64,000 nucleotides of DNA from Eubacterium sp. (GCA_017533915.1 JAFWHX010000001.1:1-64000); one strand, 5' to 3'. Positions 52,680 through 61,367 are shown, numbered from the stretch's first letter. The notes: a model not told the origin generated them from the sequence alone. Numbers and translations are program-made.

Positions 52680-52709
52680 GGCCCGCTCTGCCCCGGAGCA
52701 GAACGGGCC
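52680..52709 (-). other. intercistronic stem-loop between hutU and hutI
   Basis: GGCCCG-C-TCTGC pairs with GCAGA-A-CGGGCC (one internal mismatch, 6-base loop). No U-run follows on either strand. It may set differential stability of the hutU and hutI segments of one message rather than end transcription. Confidence 0.5.
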
Positions 52710-52778
52710 ATTATTGCGATTCTCTATTCACCAGCTGTTCCCGGTCCAGGCTGTCGCGCCTGCCATGGATACCTCCGG

Positions 52779-54803
52779 CTAATCCATGAACTTATCGACT
52801 GTGGCCTCTACCAGATCGTCGTCCGCGATGAACGGAAGAGTGATGTGGCCCTTGCCGGCGTATTTCTTGTTGTACTCTGCCGATGTTGAGAGAGCATGCT
52901 CATTGCGCGCCCAGCTTCTTCTTGCAACACCGCCCATTACATCCCACATGACAGCAGCTTTGATGATCTCGTCAGTTCTTTCGGAGCCATCGAGAAGAAG
53001 TCCGAAACCGCCGTTGATGGCTTTGCCGATACCTACGCCGCCTCCGTTATGGAGTGCGCAGAGCGACATTCCTCTAGCCGCGTTTCCGGCATAGCACTGT
53101 ACTGCCATATCTGCCATGACGTTCGATCCGTCTTTGATGTTGGATGTCTCACGGAACGGTGAATCTGTTCCGGATACGTCGTGATGGTCACGTCCCATCA
53201 TGATCGGGCCGCATTTCCCTTCACGGACGAGCTTGTTGAATGCAAGCGCGATATCGCGGCGGCCTTCTGCATCCTGATAAAGGATCCTTGCCTGTGTTCC
53301 GACTACGAGCTTGTTCTTCTTGGCATCGCGGATCCATACCCAGTTGTCTCTGTCCTGAGCACGTCTCGTAGGATCGATGACCTCCATCGCTGTCTTATCT
53401 GTAAGATCGAGGTCTTCAGGCTTTCCGGAGAGGCAGCACCATCTGAACGGACCATATCCATAGTCGAACAGGACCGGTCCCATGATGTCTTCTACGTATG
53501 ACGGCCAGATGAATCCGTCTTTATCGTCTATTCCGTTCTTGGAGATCTCTTTGATGCCAGAGTCATACATCGCCTTCATAAAGCTGTTGCCGTAATCAAA
53601 GAAGTAAGAACCTCTCTTTGTCAGTTCCTTTATTGCCTTATAGTGTCTGGCGAGCGTCATGTCTACTCTTCTGCAGAACTCTTCTCTGTCGTTGTGAAGC
53701 ATCTCTGTTCTTTCTTCAAAAGTCATGCCGACCGGGCAGTAGCCTCCGCCGTATACGTTGTGGCATGATGTCTGGTCTGACAGAAGATCGATGTGGAAGT
53801 TCTTTTCAACTGCTGCTTCGAGAAGGTCTACGATATTTCCGTGGTATGCGATGGAGATCGTCTTCTTCTCCTTTACGTGCTCGTTCGCTACCTTGAAGAT
53901 CTCATCGATGTCATCCATAACGACGTCGACCCATCCCTGCTCATAGCGTGTATCGATCCTGCTCTTATCGACTTCTGCGAAGATACCTACTGCGTTGGCG
54001 ATGTTCGCTGCTTTAGGCTGAGCGCCGCTCATCCCGCCGAGTCCAGATGAAACGAATGTATGCCCTGCCAGGTCTCCCTGCTCCGGGATGCCCAGATACT
54101 TTCTTCCTGCATTCAGGATGGTATTGAATGTGCCGTGTACGATTCCCTGTGGTCCAATGTACATCCAGCCGCCGGCTGTCATCTGTCCATAGTTTGCGAC
54201 ACCCATCTCTTCTGCGACTTCCCAGTCTTCCAGGTTGTCGTATTCGCCGACCATGAGCGCGTTCGTGATGATGACTCTTGGAGCATCAGGCCTTGACGGG
54301 AAGAGTCCGAGAGGATTTCCGGATTCAACAACAAGCGTCTGATCCTCTGTCAGCTGCTCCAAGTATTTCTTGATGAGCCTGTACTGCAGCCAGTTCTGGC
54401 AGACAGAGCCAGTCTCGCCGTAAGTAACGAGCTCATACGGATACAGCGCACATTCAAAGCTCAGGTTGTTATCGATCATGACCTGGAACGCCTTGCCCGC
54501 GAGACATTTGCCCTTATACTCGTCTATCGGCTTTCCCCAGATCCGTCCTGCAGGCCTGTAACGGTATGCATAGACACGTCCTCTGGTCTTCAGCTCTTCC
54601 ATGAATTCCGGCGCAAGTTTCTCGTGAAGTTCTTCCGGCACATAGCGGAGAGCATTTTTCAGCGCGACTTTCGCCTGCGCCTTTGTCAGCCTGAAGCCTC
54701 TGTCCGGTGCTCTTCTGATGCCTTCCACGAACTCCGGATAATCCGGATACTCATTGTCCAGTTTGATGGTCATAGCCTCCTGGATCTCTTTGTTGTTCAG
54801 CAT
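52779..54803 (-). CDS. hutU: urocanate hydratase
   Basis: A 674-residue enzyme converting urocanate to imidazolonepropionate with tightly bound NAD+. Conserved stretches include GGWMYIGPQGIVHGTFNT, SSGLGGMSGAQPKA, DQTSCHNVYGGGYCPVG and GRDHHDVSGTDSPFRET. It is longer than the roughly 555-residue Pseudomonas/Bacillus form but matches the long anaerobe form. GGAGG lies six to seven bases before the start. First gene of the minus-strand hutU-hutI-fchA-ftcD-gntR series. Confidence 0.95.
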   Translation of the reverse strand: MLNNKEIQEAMTIKLDNEYPDYPEFVEGIRRAPDRGFRLTKAQAKVALKNALRYVPEELHEKLAPEFMEELKTRGRVYAYRYRPAGRIWGKPIDEYKGKCLAGKAFQVMIDNNLSFECALYPYELVTYGETGSVCQNWLQYRLIKKYLEQLTEDQTLVVESGNPLGLFPSRPDAPRVIITNALMVGEYDNLEDWEVAEEMGVANYGQMTAGGWMYIGPQGIVHGTFNTILNAGRKYLGIPEQGDLAGHTFVSSGLGGMSGAQPKAANIANAVGIFAEVDKSRIDTRYEQGWVDVVMDDIDEIFKVANEHVKEKKTISIAYHGNIVDLLEAAVEKNFHIDLLSDQTSCHNVYGGGYCPVGMTFEERTEMLHNDREEFCRRVDMTLARHYKAIKELTKRGSYFFDYGNSFMKAMYDSGIKEISKNGIDDKDGFIWPSYVEDIMGPVLFDYGYGPFRWCCLSGKPEDLDLTDKTAMEVIDPTRRAQDRDNWVWIRDAKKNKLVVGTQARILYQDAEGRRDIALAFNKLVREGKCGPIMMGRDHHDVSGTDSPFRETSNIKDGSNVMADMAVQCYAGNAARGMSLCALHNGGGVGIGKAINGGFGLLLDGSERTDEIIKAAVMWDVMGGVARRSWARNEHALSTSAEYNKKYAGKGHITLPFIADDDLVEATVDKFMD

Positions 54804-54875
54804 TTCATTACCTCCTATAGTACCGCGGCCGCGCGGTGATTCATCAAAATGCTTACTGCTTATAAAAACAATATA

Positions 54876-54901
54876 AGTACAGTTTATACTGTTATTGTAC
54901 T
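54876..54901. promoter_or_regulatory. nested palindrome, operator candidate
   Basis: AGTACA (54876-54881) and TGTACT (54896-54901) are inverted arms enclosing a second palindrome, ACAGT-TTAT-ACTGT (54879-54892). It lies about 75-100 bases upstream of the hutU start codon, close to any hutU promoter, and could bind the GntR-type regulator. Confidence 0.45.
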
Positions 54902-54931
54902 CTCAGAAAAACATTTTTACAAGAACATATG

Positions 54932-55000
54932 CATAACTATCACTCCTGCCGAGTCATAAGTATCGTTCCCGCCGATGCATAACTATCACTCCTGTCGATC
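54932..55000. repeat. 23-bp tandem repeat, three copies
   Basis: Units begin CATAA(C/G)TATC at 54932, 54955 and 54978. Units 1 and 3 differ at four positions; unit 2 is more diverged. The array sits between the operator candidate and the hutH promoter. Confidence 0.85.
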
Positions 55001-55105
55001 TTTTCCCGGTATAAAGCAGCATTATGTATATTTATTCGCATTAAAGCATTATCGCGTTAGCGCAACACCACGATGAAGCGGGAAGCGCTGCATTAAGTTT
55101 AGGTG

Positions 55106-55133
55106 TTGATATTATGCGGTTTAGTGTTATAAT
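55106..55133 (+). promoter_or_regulatory. hutH promoter
   Basis: TTGATA (55106-55111) and TATAAT (55128-55133) are spaced by 16 bases, with an extended -10 TG at 55125-55126. The predicted leader is about 70 bases. Confidence 0.7.
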
Positions 55134-55211
55134 CCAAGGTAGATAGAATATGGCTGCGCTATGCGGTCAATGTATAACGTATGTATATTTATTCTTCCCA
55201 GGAGGGCTAAA

Positions 55212-56753
55212 ATGGCAGTTGTAATAGACGGCATGAATCTTACCATAGAGGACGCTATCAGCGTTGCGCGTGATATGACAAAAGTCGAGATCGCAGAGGA
55301 CGCCAAAGCAAGAGTGAACAAGGCAAGAGCCTATATAGATAAAAAACTTGATGAAGGCGCGGTGATCTACGGCCTGACTACCGGGTTCGGTAAATTTGCG
55401 AACGTCAAGATCTCAAAAGAGGATACAGCCAGACTTCAGAGAAATCTTATAAGGAGCCACACCTGCGCAGTCGGCGAGTGCTTTCCAAAAGAATATGTAA
55501 GAACTGCCATGCTTTTACGGTGCAACGCGCTCGTCCATGGAAACTCCGGTATAAGGCTTTCGACCATTCAGACTTTGATCGATATGCTGAACGCCGGGAT
55601 ACACCCCCTCGTCCCGGAGAAGGGAAGCCTCGGGGCGTCCGGAGACCTCGCGCCGCTGTCATGCATCGCACTTGGTCTGATTGGAGAGGGAAACTGTGAA
55701 TACAAAGGCAGTGTCATGCCGACCGCAGATGCGCTCAAAGCAGAACACATCACGCCTGTCAGGCTCTCTGCGAAGGAAGGACTCGCCCTGAACAACGGAA
55801 CTCAGATGCTTACAGCCGTCGGACTCAACGTGCTGTGGGATGCCATGCATCTTGCAAAGATCGCCGATATCGCCTGTGCGATGACGGATGAGGCTCTCCA
55901 CGCGATCACAGCAGCTTACGATCCTAAGATCCAGGAAGTCCGCGGTCATCAGGGCCAGATCGAATCAGCCGCAAACCTGCTCGACCTCCTGAACGGCAGC
56001 AGGAACGCTCTCCGCGAGCAGGCGACCAAAGTCCAGGATCCTTACACTCTTCGCTGCACGCCGCAGATCCACGGCGCATCGCGCGATGCTTTCAAGTATG
56101 TATACGATGTAGTCACAACAGAGATCAACGCCGTTACTGACAACCCTATAATCTTCCCCGATGATGACGAAGTCATATCCGGCGGAAACTTCCACGGGCA
56201 GCCGATGGCGCTTGCTTTCGACTTCATGAAGATGGCGATCTCCGAGCTTGCAGACGTCTCCGAGAGACGTATCGAGCGGCTCGTAAATCCGGCTCTGTCG
56301 GAAGGACTTCCTCCTTTCCTGACAAAGCACGCAGGTGTCTGCTCTGGCTTCATGATCACGCAGTACGCCGCGGCATCGCTCGTCTCAGAGAACAAAGTCT
56401 ATGACCACCCGGCATGTGTGGACTCGATCCCTTCTTCCGGCAACCAGGAAGACCATGTGTCTATGGGCATGACATCTGCCCGCACCGCCGCCATGGTGCT
56501 CGACAACACGATCAAAGTCCTCGGCATCGAGATCGGCTGCGCTGCACAGGCGATATGGCTCCGCGAGCAGATCGGGGAAAATCAGATAGCCGACCTTTCG
56601 CCGGCGACCCGCGCGGCGTACGACCATGTCAGGGCAGTCTCTGATCCAGTTGAAGAGGATGTCGTGATGCATGATGAGCTCGTAAAGTTCGAGCAGATGG
56701 TAAAGGACGGATCCCTGCTCGCAGAAGTAGAAAACGTAGTTCCGCTTCGGTAG
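55212..56753 (+). CDS. hutH: histidine ammonia-lyase
   Basis: A 513-residue MIO-type lyase. The Ala-Ser-Gly that cyclises to the cofactor lies in GSLGASGDLAPLS (near 140). YGLTTGFGKF near 53 and SGGNFHGQPMALAFDF near 325 are also conserved. It removes ammonia from histidine to give urocanate, the first step of the pathway completed by hutU-hutI-ftcD-fchA on the other strand. GGAGG lies six bases before 55212; an in-frame upstream start lacks a site. Confidence 0.96.
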   Translation: MAVVIDGMNLTIEDAISVARDMTKVEIAEDAKARVNKARAYIDKKLDEGAVIYGLTTGFGKFANVKISKEDTARLQRNLIRSHTCAVGECFPKEYVRTAMLLRCNALVHGNSGIRLSTIQTLIDMLNAGIHPLVPEKGSLGASGDLAPLSCIALGLIGEGNCEYKGSVMPTADALKAEHITPVRLSAKEGLALNNGTQMLTAVGLNVLWDAMHLAKIADIACAMTDEALHAITAAYDPKIQEVRGHQGQIESAANLLDLLNGSRNALREQATKVQDPYTLRCTPQIHGASRDAFKYVYDVVTTEINAVTDNPIIFPDDDEVISGGNFHGQPMALAFDFMKMAISELADVSERRIERLVNPALSEGLPPFLTKHAGVCSGFMITQYAAASLVSENKVYDHPACVDSIPSSGNQEDHVSMGMTSARTAAMVLDNTIKVLGIEIGCAAQAIWLREQIGENQIADLSPATRAAYDHVRAVSDPVEEDVVMHDELVKFEQMVKDGSLLAEVENVVPLR

Positions 56754-56807
56754 CATATCTTTTCAGTCATGGCGGAGACTTCTTCCGCCAGCTGTATATA
56801 CATAATA

Positions 56808-56848
56808 AAAACGTGCCGGTTCTCGTGTAGATCGGCACGTTCTTTTTA
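56808..56848 (+). terminator. terminator after hutH
   Basis: AACGTGCCG (56810-56818) pairs perfectly with CGGCACGTT (56833-56841), followed by CTTTTTATA. With an A-run on the other side (AATAAAAACG) it may also end the convergent lipoprotein message. Confidence 0.85.
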
Positions 56849-56878
56849 TACCATGACCTCTATCAGTCTTTATCGATG

Positions 56879-57547
56879 TCAGTCGTCGTCTGAGTCTTTT
56901 TTCTTTTTGTCCTTCTTCGCCTTCTTCTCAGCCTTCTTCCGGGCTTTCTCTTCAGCTTTCTTCTCTTCTTCTTCTGCTTTTTTCTCTTCTTCCTCGTAAA
57001 GCCGCTCTATCTCTTTTTCGGCTGCTTCCAGTTTATCCAGAGCGGATTTCTTTACATAGCTCTTCTGGTCGTCAGTAAGCTGATTATATGAAGCCCTGGC
57101 CATCTCGACCGCAGCTTCGGCATCCATAGTGACTTTGTCCGGTATCCCGTCTATCGCTTCTTCGGCCTTGGCGGCAGCCTTCTTGTCTTCCTTCATGTTC
57201 CTCTGCCGCTCTTCTTCTGCGTAATTGAGCTCAGATATCACCCGCTCGGCGGCTTCAAGCTTCGCGACTTTGTCAGAAGAGACGAGGAGTTTCTGATCGT
57301 CAGTAAGCTCTTCGTAGATCGTCCTTGCTCCGTCGACCGCAGGCTCGTCTTTAAGCGTCAGGTCCTCTTCCTCCGGAAGGCTCTCTATCGAGCTTATGAC
57401 CGCGTTCGCTGCAGCTTCGTTCTCCTGCCTTATCTCTTCACGTTTCGCCTTTGCCTCTTCAGCCTTTTCTTCCTTCGACTCGCCGCATGCGGTCATTGTG
57501 AGCACAAGTGCGGCGCATAATATCATTATGATAAGTCGTCTGTCCAT
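56879..57547 (-). CDS. lipoprotein with two FIVAR-like helical repeats and charged tail
   Basis: A 222-residue lipoprotein from the ATG at 57547. The signal peptide ends in the lipobox L-T-M-T-A-C with Cys21. Two related helical segments follow, each with a Y-x-x-LTDDQK-x-x-V...KLEAAE-x-x-I pattern (about 75-105 and 148-180). The end is an alternating Glu/Lys coiled stretch (from about 182). Repeats of this sort occur in Firmicutes surface proteins, with no defined role. It follows the membrane-protein gene at once (possible overlap if a GTG at 57559 is used), so the pair likely acts together at the envelope. Confidence 0.75.
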   Translation of the reverse strand: MDRRLIIMILCAALVLTMTACGESKEEKAEEAKAKREEIRQENEAAANAVISSIESLPEEEDLTLKDEPAVDGARTIYEELTDDQKLLVSSDKVAKLEAAERVISELNYAEEERQRNMKEDKKAAAKAEEAIDGIPDKVTMDAEAAVEMARASYNQLTDDQKSYVKKSALDKLEAAEKEIERLYEEEEKKAEEEEKKAEEKARKKAEKKAKKDKKKKDSDDD

Positions 57548-57552
57548 TCTAA

Positions 57553-58710
57553 CTACCACTGTGTCCTCTTGAAGTTCTTAAGCTGGATCTCATAGGATAC
57601 TGTCATCTTGTCGTCGTCTTTGCCGGCCTTATCTTTTCCTTCACTGTACTTGACTTTGCAGTGCATGATGTAGTCGTCACTTCCGACTGTTGTTTCCTGC
57701 TCGCCTTCCCACTCAGACTTCTCACGGATATTGTCGATATAGTTCAGCATATAATCCGAGAACTGCACCGGTACTTCCGTGACTGTCGGGTATACGAAGA
57801 GATCGCTGTAAGCTTTTGTTGTCGCGTGGACATCCTCGAATTCCTTGCGGACACCCTCGGACTTGAGCTTGTCCAGCTGCGCCACATCATATTTTGCACT
57901 GTATCTCAGCATATATGATGAGTCTAGCACTTTGCCGTTCTCATCGATGTCTATTATCATCTTCAGATGGTCGTTGATCGTGTACGTGTGGCGGTCCACA
58001 AAGCTCATGATCTTGCTTTCCGAAGTATGATCAAAGCCTTCAAGCGACTCTTCTATCCTCTCGGATACTTCCGCCCTCGCTTTATCAGTTATGATCTTCT
58101 GCTCTGCGCCTGCTCTGAATACTACGACGCTTTCCACTATCAAAACCACTAACGCGGCAGCTATCAGTACATATGCCGCCTTGTACGGGACTTTAAGATG
58201 ATAAAAAGCTTCTATAAGTGAATTCCTGTCTTTATCGAGACGCGGGATCTCGACAGGCTCCATACCTGCTTCCACTATCTTGTCGTCTGCCCGTATGATG
58301 AGATCCTTTTTGTTTACGTATGCAAAATGATATACCAGCCACGCTATGAACACTATTCCGAAGAACACGCCTGTGCACGCGTAGATATACGGTCTGTAAA
58401 ATGCTGCGATCATCGCCTCGAACGAAGCTCCAAGCACATATTTGGAGTAGACCATTTCAGCGACTCCGAGCGACAGCAGAGTTCCAAGTGGCCCGATTAT
58501 GATAGCCAGGATACCTACGACTCCTATATGCCTTGCCATCGCGTTCATCGTGAAATTTCTGCGCTCTTCTTCTGTCAGCATATCAGGCGAGCCGATCATT
58601 TTAGACTGATCTATCTTATATTTCTCAGGTTCAGGCGCAAGCTGATGCTTCTTCTTTTTCTTGAATCCCTGCTCTTTATATTTCTGAATCTCTTTCTCCT
58701 GATCGTTCAC
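57553..58710 (-). CDS. membrane protein of unknown function with extracytoplasmic domain
   Basis: A 385-residue protein I do not recognise. It has a Lys-rich cytoplasmic N terminus (KKKKKH at 17-22), hydrophobic segments near 60-85, 108-130 and 176-198, then a soluble domain (about 200-385) rich in charged residues that probably faces outside. Gene order and the 5-base gap to the lipoprotein suggest a functional pair. Nothing in the sequence indicates an enzyme active site. Confidence 0.7.
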   Translation of the reverse strand: MNDQEKEIQKYKEQGFKKKKKHQLAPEPEKYKIDQSKMIGSPDMLTEEERRNFTMNAMARHIGVVGILAIIIGPLGTLLSLGVAEMVYSKYVLGASFEAMIAAFYRPYIYACTGVFFGIVFIAWLVYHFAYVNKKDLIIRADDKIVEAGMEPVEIPRLDKDRNSLIEAFYHLKVPYKAAYVLIAAALVVLIVESVVVFRAGAEQKIITDKARAEVSERIEESLEGFDHTSESKIMSFVDRHTYTINDHLKMIIDIDENGKVLDSSYMLRYSAKYDVAQLDKLKSEGVRKEFEDVHATTKAYSDLFVYPTVTEVPVQFSDYMLNYIDNIREKSEWEGEQETTVGSDDYIMHCKVKYSEGKDKAGKDDDKMTVSYEIQLKNFKRTQW

Positions 58711-59102
58711 TGTATTCCTCCAGTCCAGATTATTACATGATTCTGAAACATATCATAAAATGATCCGATGCTTTTCTGAATCATTCGTCATGTGTTAATT
58801 CTACACTATTACGCCAGCCCTGTCACGCCATATCACAGAAAACACACATTCCAGGATGCTGCGGGTGATACCAGGCAGGTTGTCCGAAAACGACATCTGT
58901 CGACAGATATGATCTTGCCCGATAATGACTTTGCCGACAGCCGTGACCCCGCCTGATAACGACTCTCTTATGCCCCAGCGCACACGTGACGAGCCGGCAG
59001 GGTTGAAAAATCAATGCTTTTGGTGTATAATCGCCTATATACGATTTGTGGGCATAAAGACCCCGCGGCATGATCAGCGACATCTTACATGGAGGGGCAA
59101 AG
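58711..59102. other. divergent spacer with a perfect 14-bp palindrome
   Basis: This 392-base spacer between the membrane-protein gene and the ArsR-type gene contains ATCTGTCGACAGAT at 58895-58908, a perfect palindrome. GATAATGACT (58921) is repeated as GATAACGACT (58956). The regulator promoter is at 59003-59031. No gene is supported; small frames here lack ribosome binding sites. Confidence 0.5.
59003..59031 (+). promoter_or_regulatory. promoter of the ArsR-type regulator
   Basis: TTGAAA (59003-59008) and TATAAT (59026-59031) are spaced by 17 bases. A short inverted repeat AATCG/CGATT (59029-59046) follows the -10 box and could be an autoregulatory site. Confidence 0.7.
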
Positions 59103-59435
59103 ATGAGAATAAGAAAAAAAGAAGTAGCTGTAGACAGCCTGACAGCTGCTGAGCTTGAGCTCGTTACGAAAGTATCCGACGCGCTGGCTCATCCGGCGAG
59201 GCTTGAACTCTACAGATATATCATGACAGAAAACCGTCGGATGAACAAAGTCTGCACCAAAGACCTCGTTTCCGCATTTGACTATGCACAAGCTACTGTT
59301 TCACAGCATATGAAGGTTCTGGTCAGATCCGGCCTCGTTGATGTGAAGAATGAGGAACGCTTCGCATACTACTTTGCCAATCTCGGTGTCCTGATGAAGT
59401 ACATCGACGCTGTCAAAAAGTACACTATTGTATAA
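59103..59435 (+). CDS. ArsR-family winged-helix regulator
   Basis: A 110-residue regulator. The helix-turn-helix spans about 25-90, with ALAHPARLELYRYI and DYAQATVSQHMKVLVRSGLVD. One cysteine (in NKVCTKDL) lies just ahead of the recognition helix, in a position different from the CVC of ArsR metal sensors, so the inducer is unknown. It starts at 59103 after GGAGGGG. It lies upstream of rlmH but is separated from it by a 64-bp repeat array. Confidence 0.85.
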   Translation: MRIRKKEVAVDSLTAAELELVTKVSDALAHPARLELYRYIMTENRRMNKVCTKDLVSAFDYAQATVSQHMKVLVRSGLVDVKNEERFAYYFANLGVLMKYIDAVKKYTIV

Positions 59436-59437
59436 CC

Positions 59438-59650
59438 GTTAGCATAAGGATACTATCAAAACCTCATTTGTATACTAACTTTGCGCCAGTTATGCGACTT
59501 TGTTAACATAAGAATACTAACAAAACCTCGTTTTTATACTAACTTTACGTCTGCTCTGCAGCTTTGTTAACATAAGAATACTAACAAAACTTCATTTGTA
59601 TACTAACTCAGCGCCTGCTCTGCGGCTTTGTTAGCATAAAAATACTAACC
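59438..59650. repeat. 64-bp tandem repeat, 3.3 copies, upstream of rlmH
   Basis: Units start at 59438, 59502 and 59566, with a partial at 59630: an exact 64-base period beginning GTTA(A/G)CATAA. Each unit carries ATACTAAC or a variant twice. The array begins two bases after the ArsR stop codon and runs to about 12 bases before rlmH, leaving no room for a separate promoter outside it. Confidence 0.9.
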
Positions 59651-59662
59651 TGGGACACGACT

Positions 59663-60142
59663 ATGAACATAAAGATCATCTGTATTGGTAAACTCAAGGA
59701 GAAATACTGGGTCGACGCAGTAGCAGAATACAGCAAACGGCTTAAGCCTTACTGCAGTCTTGAGATAATAGAGCTTAAGGAATCGCGGCTGAGGCAGAAT
59801 GCCGGTCCGGCCGAGGAGGAAGAAGTAAAAGTCAACGAAGGCTGCGAGATACTGGAAAAGATCGCCCCTTCGGATTACGTCATCACTCTTGAGATAAAAG
59901 GCACGCGGCTCACATCAGAGCAGCTGGCAGGCAAGATCGCAGACCTTGCGCTGAACTCGAGAAGCGATATCGATTTTGTGATAGGCGGAAGCCTGGGGCT
60001 TTCATCTGAGGTCAGCCGGCGGGCCGACTATAAGCTGTCATTCTCAGACATGACGTTCCCGCACCAGATGATGCGGGTGATACTGCTCGAACAGATCTAT
60101 CGCAGCTTCAAGATCCAGCGTGGTGAACCATATCATAAATAA
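59663..60142 (+). CDS. rlmH: 23S rRNA (pseudouridine1915-N3)-methyltransferase
   Basis: A 159-residue SPOUT methyltransferase. IGGSLGLSSEV (about 111-121) forms the SAM knot and the C terminus LEQIYRSFKIQRGEPYHK is diagnostic. It methylates pseudouridine 1915 in helix 69 of 23S rRNA using S-adenosylmethionine. The ribosome binding site is weak (GGGA about ten bases upstream). A WalJ-like hydrolase gene lies convergent next to it, a pairing seen in other Firmicutes. Confidence 0.96.
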   Translation: MNIKIICIGKLKEKYWVDAVAEYSKRLKPYCSLEIIELKESRLRQNAGPAEEEEVKVNEGCEILEKIAPSDYVITLEIKGTRLTSEQLAGKIADLALNSRSDIDFVIGGSLGLSSEVSRRADYKLSFSDMTFPHQMMRVILLEQIYRSFKIQRGEPYHK

Positions 60143-60240
60143 AGCAGCCGCTCAGAAGTATTAATGAAGTGGCTGCACAGAAGTATAAATAAAGCAGCCG
60201 CCCAGAATCATTACTGAAACAGCTGCACAGAATCATTAAT
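60134..60240. repeat. 25-bp tandem repeat starting in the last rlmH codons
   Basis: Units start at 60134, 60159, 60184 and 60209, with a partial at 60234, an exact 25-base period. The first unit begins with CATAAATAA, the last two rlmH codons plus stop, and TATAAATAA is re-copied in unit 3. Units 1/3 and 2/4 resemble each other most, giving a 50-base higher order. Confidence 0.88.
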
Positions 60241-60251
60241 ATAACAAACTC

Positions 60252-61055
60252 TCAAACCATTATATCCGGTCCTACATCGCAATAGCTGGCCGTGCTGATC
60301 CTTACGTCACGATCAGGCATGTAGCCGTGCTCGAAAAGCATATTCTGCACGGTAAGTTCTGCCTGGTATGGCGTATTATTATGGCGCGATATATGCGCGA
60401 GCAGCACATATGGTATGTCGTCTGGGTCATGATGCTCTTCAAGTATCCGGCAGATGACTTCCCCTGCCGTTACGTTTGAAAGATGCCCGAAGTCGCTCAG
60501 TATCCGCTGCTGGAGCTCATATGGATACGGGCCTGCGCGCAGTATGTTCACTTCATGATTTGCTTCCAGTATAAGGGCGTTAGAGTCTTTGATGGCTTCA
60601 TAGATACCGTCTGTCACGATTCCTGTGTCTGTCACGATGGAAAGCGTCCGTCCGTCACACGTGAAAGAATAGCCGACCGGCTCTGATGCGTCGTGAAAAA
60701 GTCCAAAACTCCGTATCTCGATATCACCGATCGCAAAGCTGTCAGTACGGCGGATCGGCGTAAAACGCTCAAGAGGAACTCTGTCCGAAAGGGCTTTGAT
60801 CGTGCCGCGGGTCGCATAGAACCCGGCATTGTCAGCTTTCTTCGATATGACGCGGATGCTTTGTGTATGATCGGTATGCTCGTGTGTGATCAGGACCCCC
60901 GAGATGTCACGCGGGTCGAGGCCGCGGCTCCCCAGTGCTTCCACGATACGCTTTCCCGATATGCCGCAGTCCACGAGAAGAGCGGTGTCATCAGTCCTCA
61001 CCAGATAACAGTTCCCGGTGCTTCCGCTTGCAAATGAACAAAATCTAAGCCCCAT
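60252..61055 (-). CDS. walJ: metallo-beta-lactamase-fold hydrolase (WalJ/YycJ-like)
   Basis: A 267-residue protein opening FCSFASGSTGNCYLV, typical of YycJ/WalJ, with the zinc-binding ITHEHTDH near 61-68 and further His/Asp ligands (FHDASEPVGY, VTDTGIVT, EANHEVNIL). The relatives are dinuclear-zinc exonucleases or hydrolases tied to cell-wall and DNA maintenance. Start 61055 follows AAGGGAAAG by six bases; a longer reading has no site. Confidence 0.87.
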   Translation of the reverse strand: MGLRFCSFASGSTGNCYLVRTDDTALLVDCGISGKRIVEALGSRGLDPRDISGVLITHEHTDHTQSIRVISKKADNAGFYATRGTIKALSDRVPLERFTPIRRTDSFAIGDIEIRSFGLFHDASEPVGYSFTCDGRTLSIVTDTGIVTDGIYEAIKDSNALILEANHEVNILRAGPYPYELQQRILSDFGHLSNVTAGEVICRILEEHHDPDDIPYVLLAHISRHNNTPYQAELTVQNMLFEHGYMPDRDVRISTASYCDVGPDIMV

Positions 61056-61140
61056 AAAAGTCTTTCCCTTCATTGATGTACAGCTTATTATACCATATGC
61101 TTTGCTCAGGAACATGTGCCTGGGCTCTTTTTATATACAG

Positions 61141-61220
61141 GATGTTCCATATCGCTCCAGGATGATTCGTGATGTTCCGGGTCGCTCCAGGACTCCCCGG
61201 GTCGCTCCAGGATGCTCCAG
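61141..61220. repeat. short degenerate tandem repeat upstream of walJ
   Basis: GATGTTCCATATCGCTCCAG (61141) is repeated as GATGTTCCGGGTCGCTCCAG (61171), GACTCCCCGGGTCGCTCCAG (61191) and GATGCTCCAG (61211). It lies in the 312-base divergent spacer between walJ and rnhA. The rest of that spacer holds an AGGGGAGG site for rnhA and no gene. Confidence 0.75.
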
Positions 61221-61367
61221 ACTGCCTGGCTTCAGAACAGCGTCCGTTCGCAGCGGGATTTGTGAACGACGGGTGATGGATGGGTGAAATCGTATCCGGA
61301 GACACCGATTTCCCTTGCCATGACGATATTTCATCATGCATAATATATATCAAGGGGAGGAACTTCT

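Larger units (their letters stand above)
54804..55211. other. divergent hutU-hutH control region
   Basis: This 408-base spacer contains a palindromic operator candidate (54876-54901), a 23-bp triple repeat (54932-55000) and the hutH promoter (55106-55133). A-rich candidate -10 boxes for hutU lie around 54860-54885, but no clear -35 is evident. No open reading frame with a ribosome binding site was seen. Confidence 0.6.

Noticed and set aside
52680..52709. Rho-independent terminator between hutU and hutI
   Set aside because: The stem is strong but no U-run follows on either strand, and hutI continues in the same direction.
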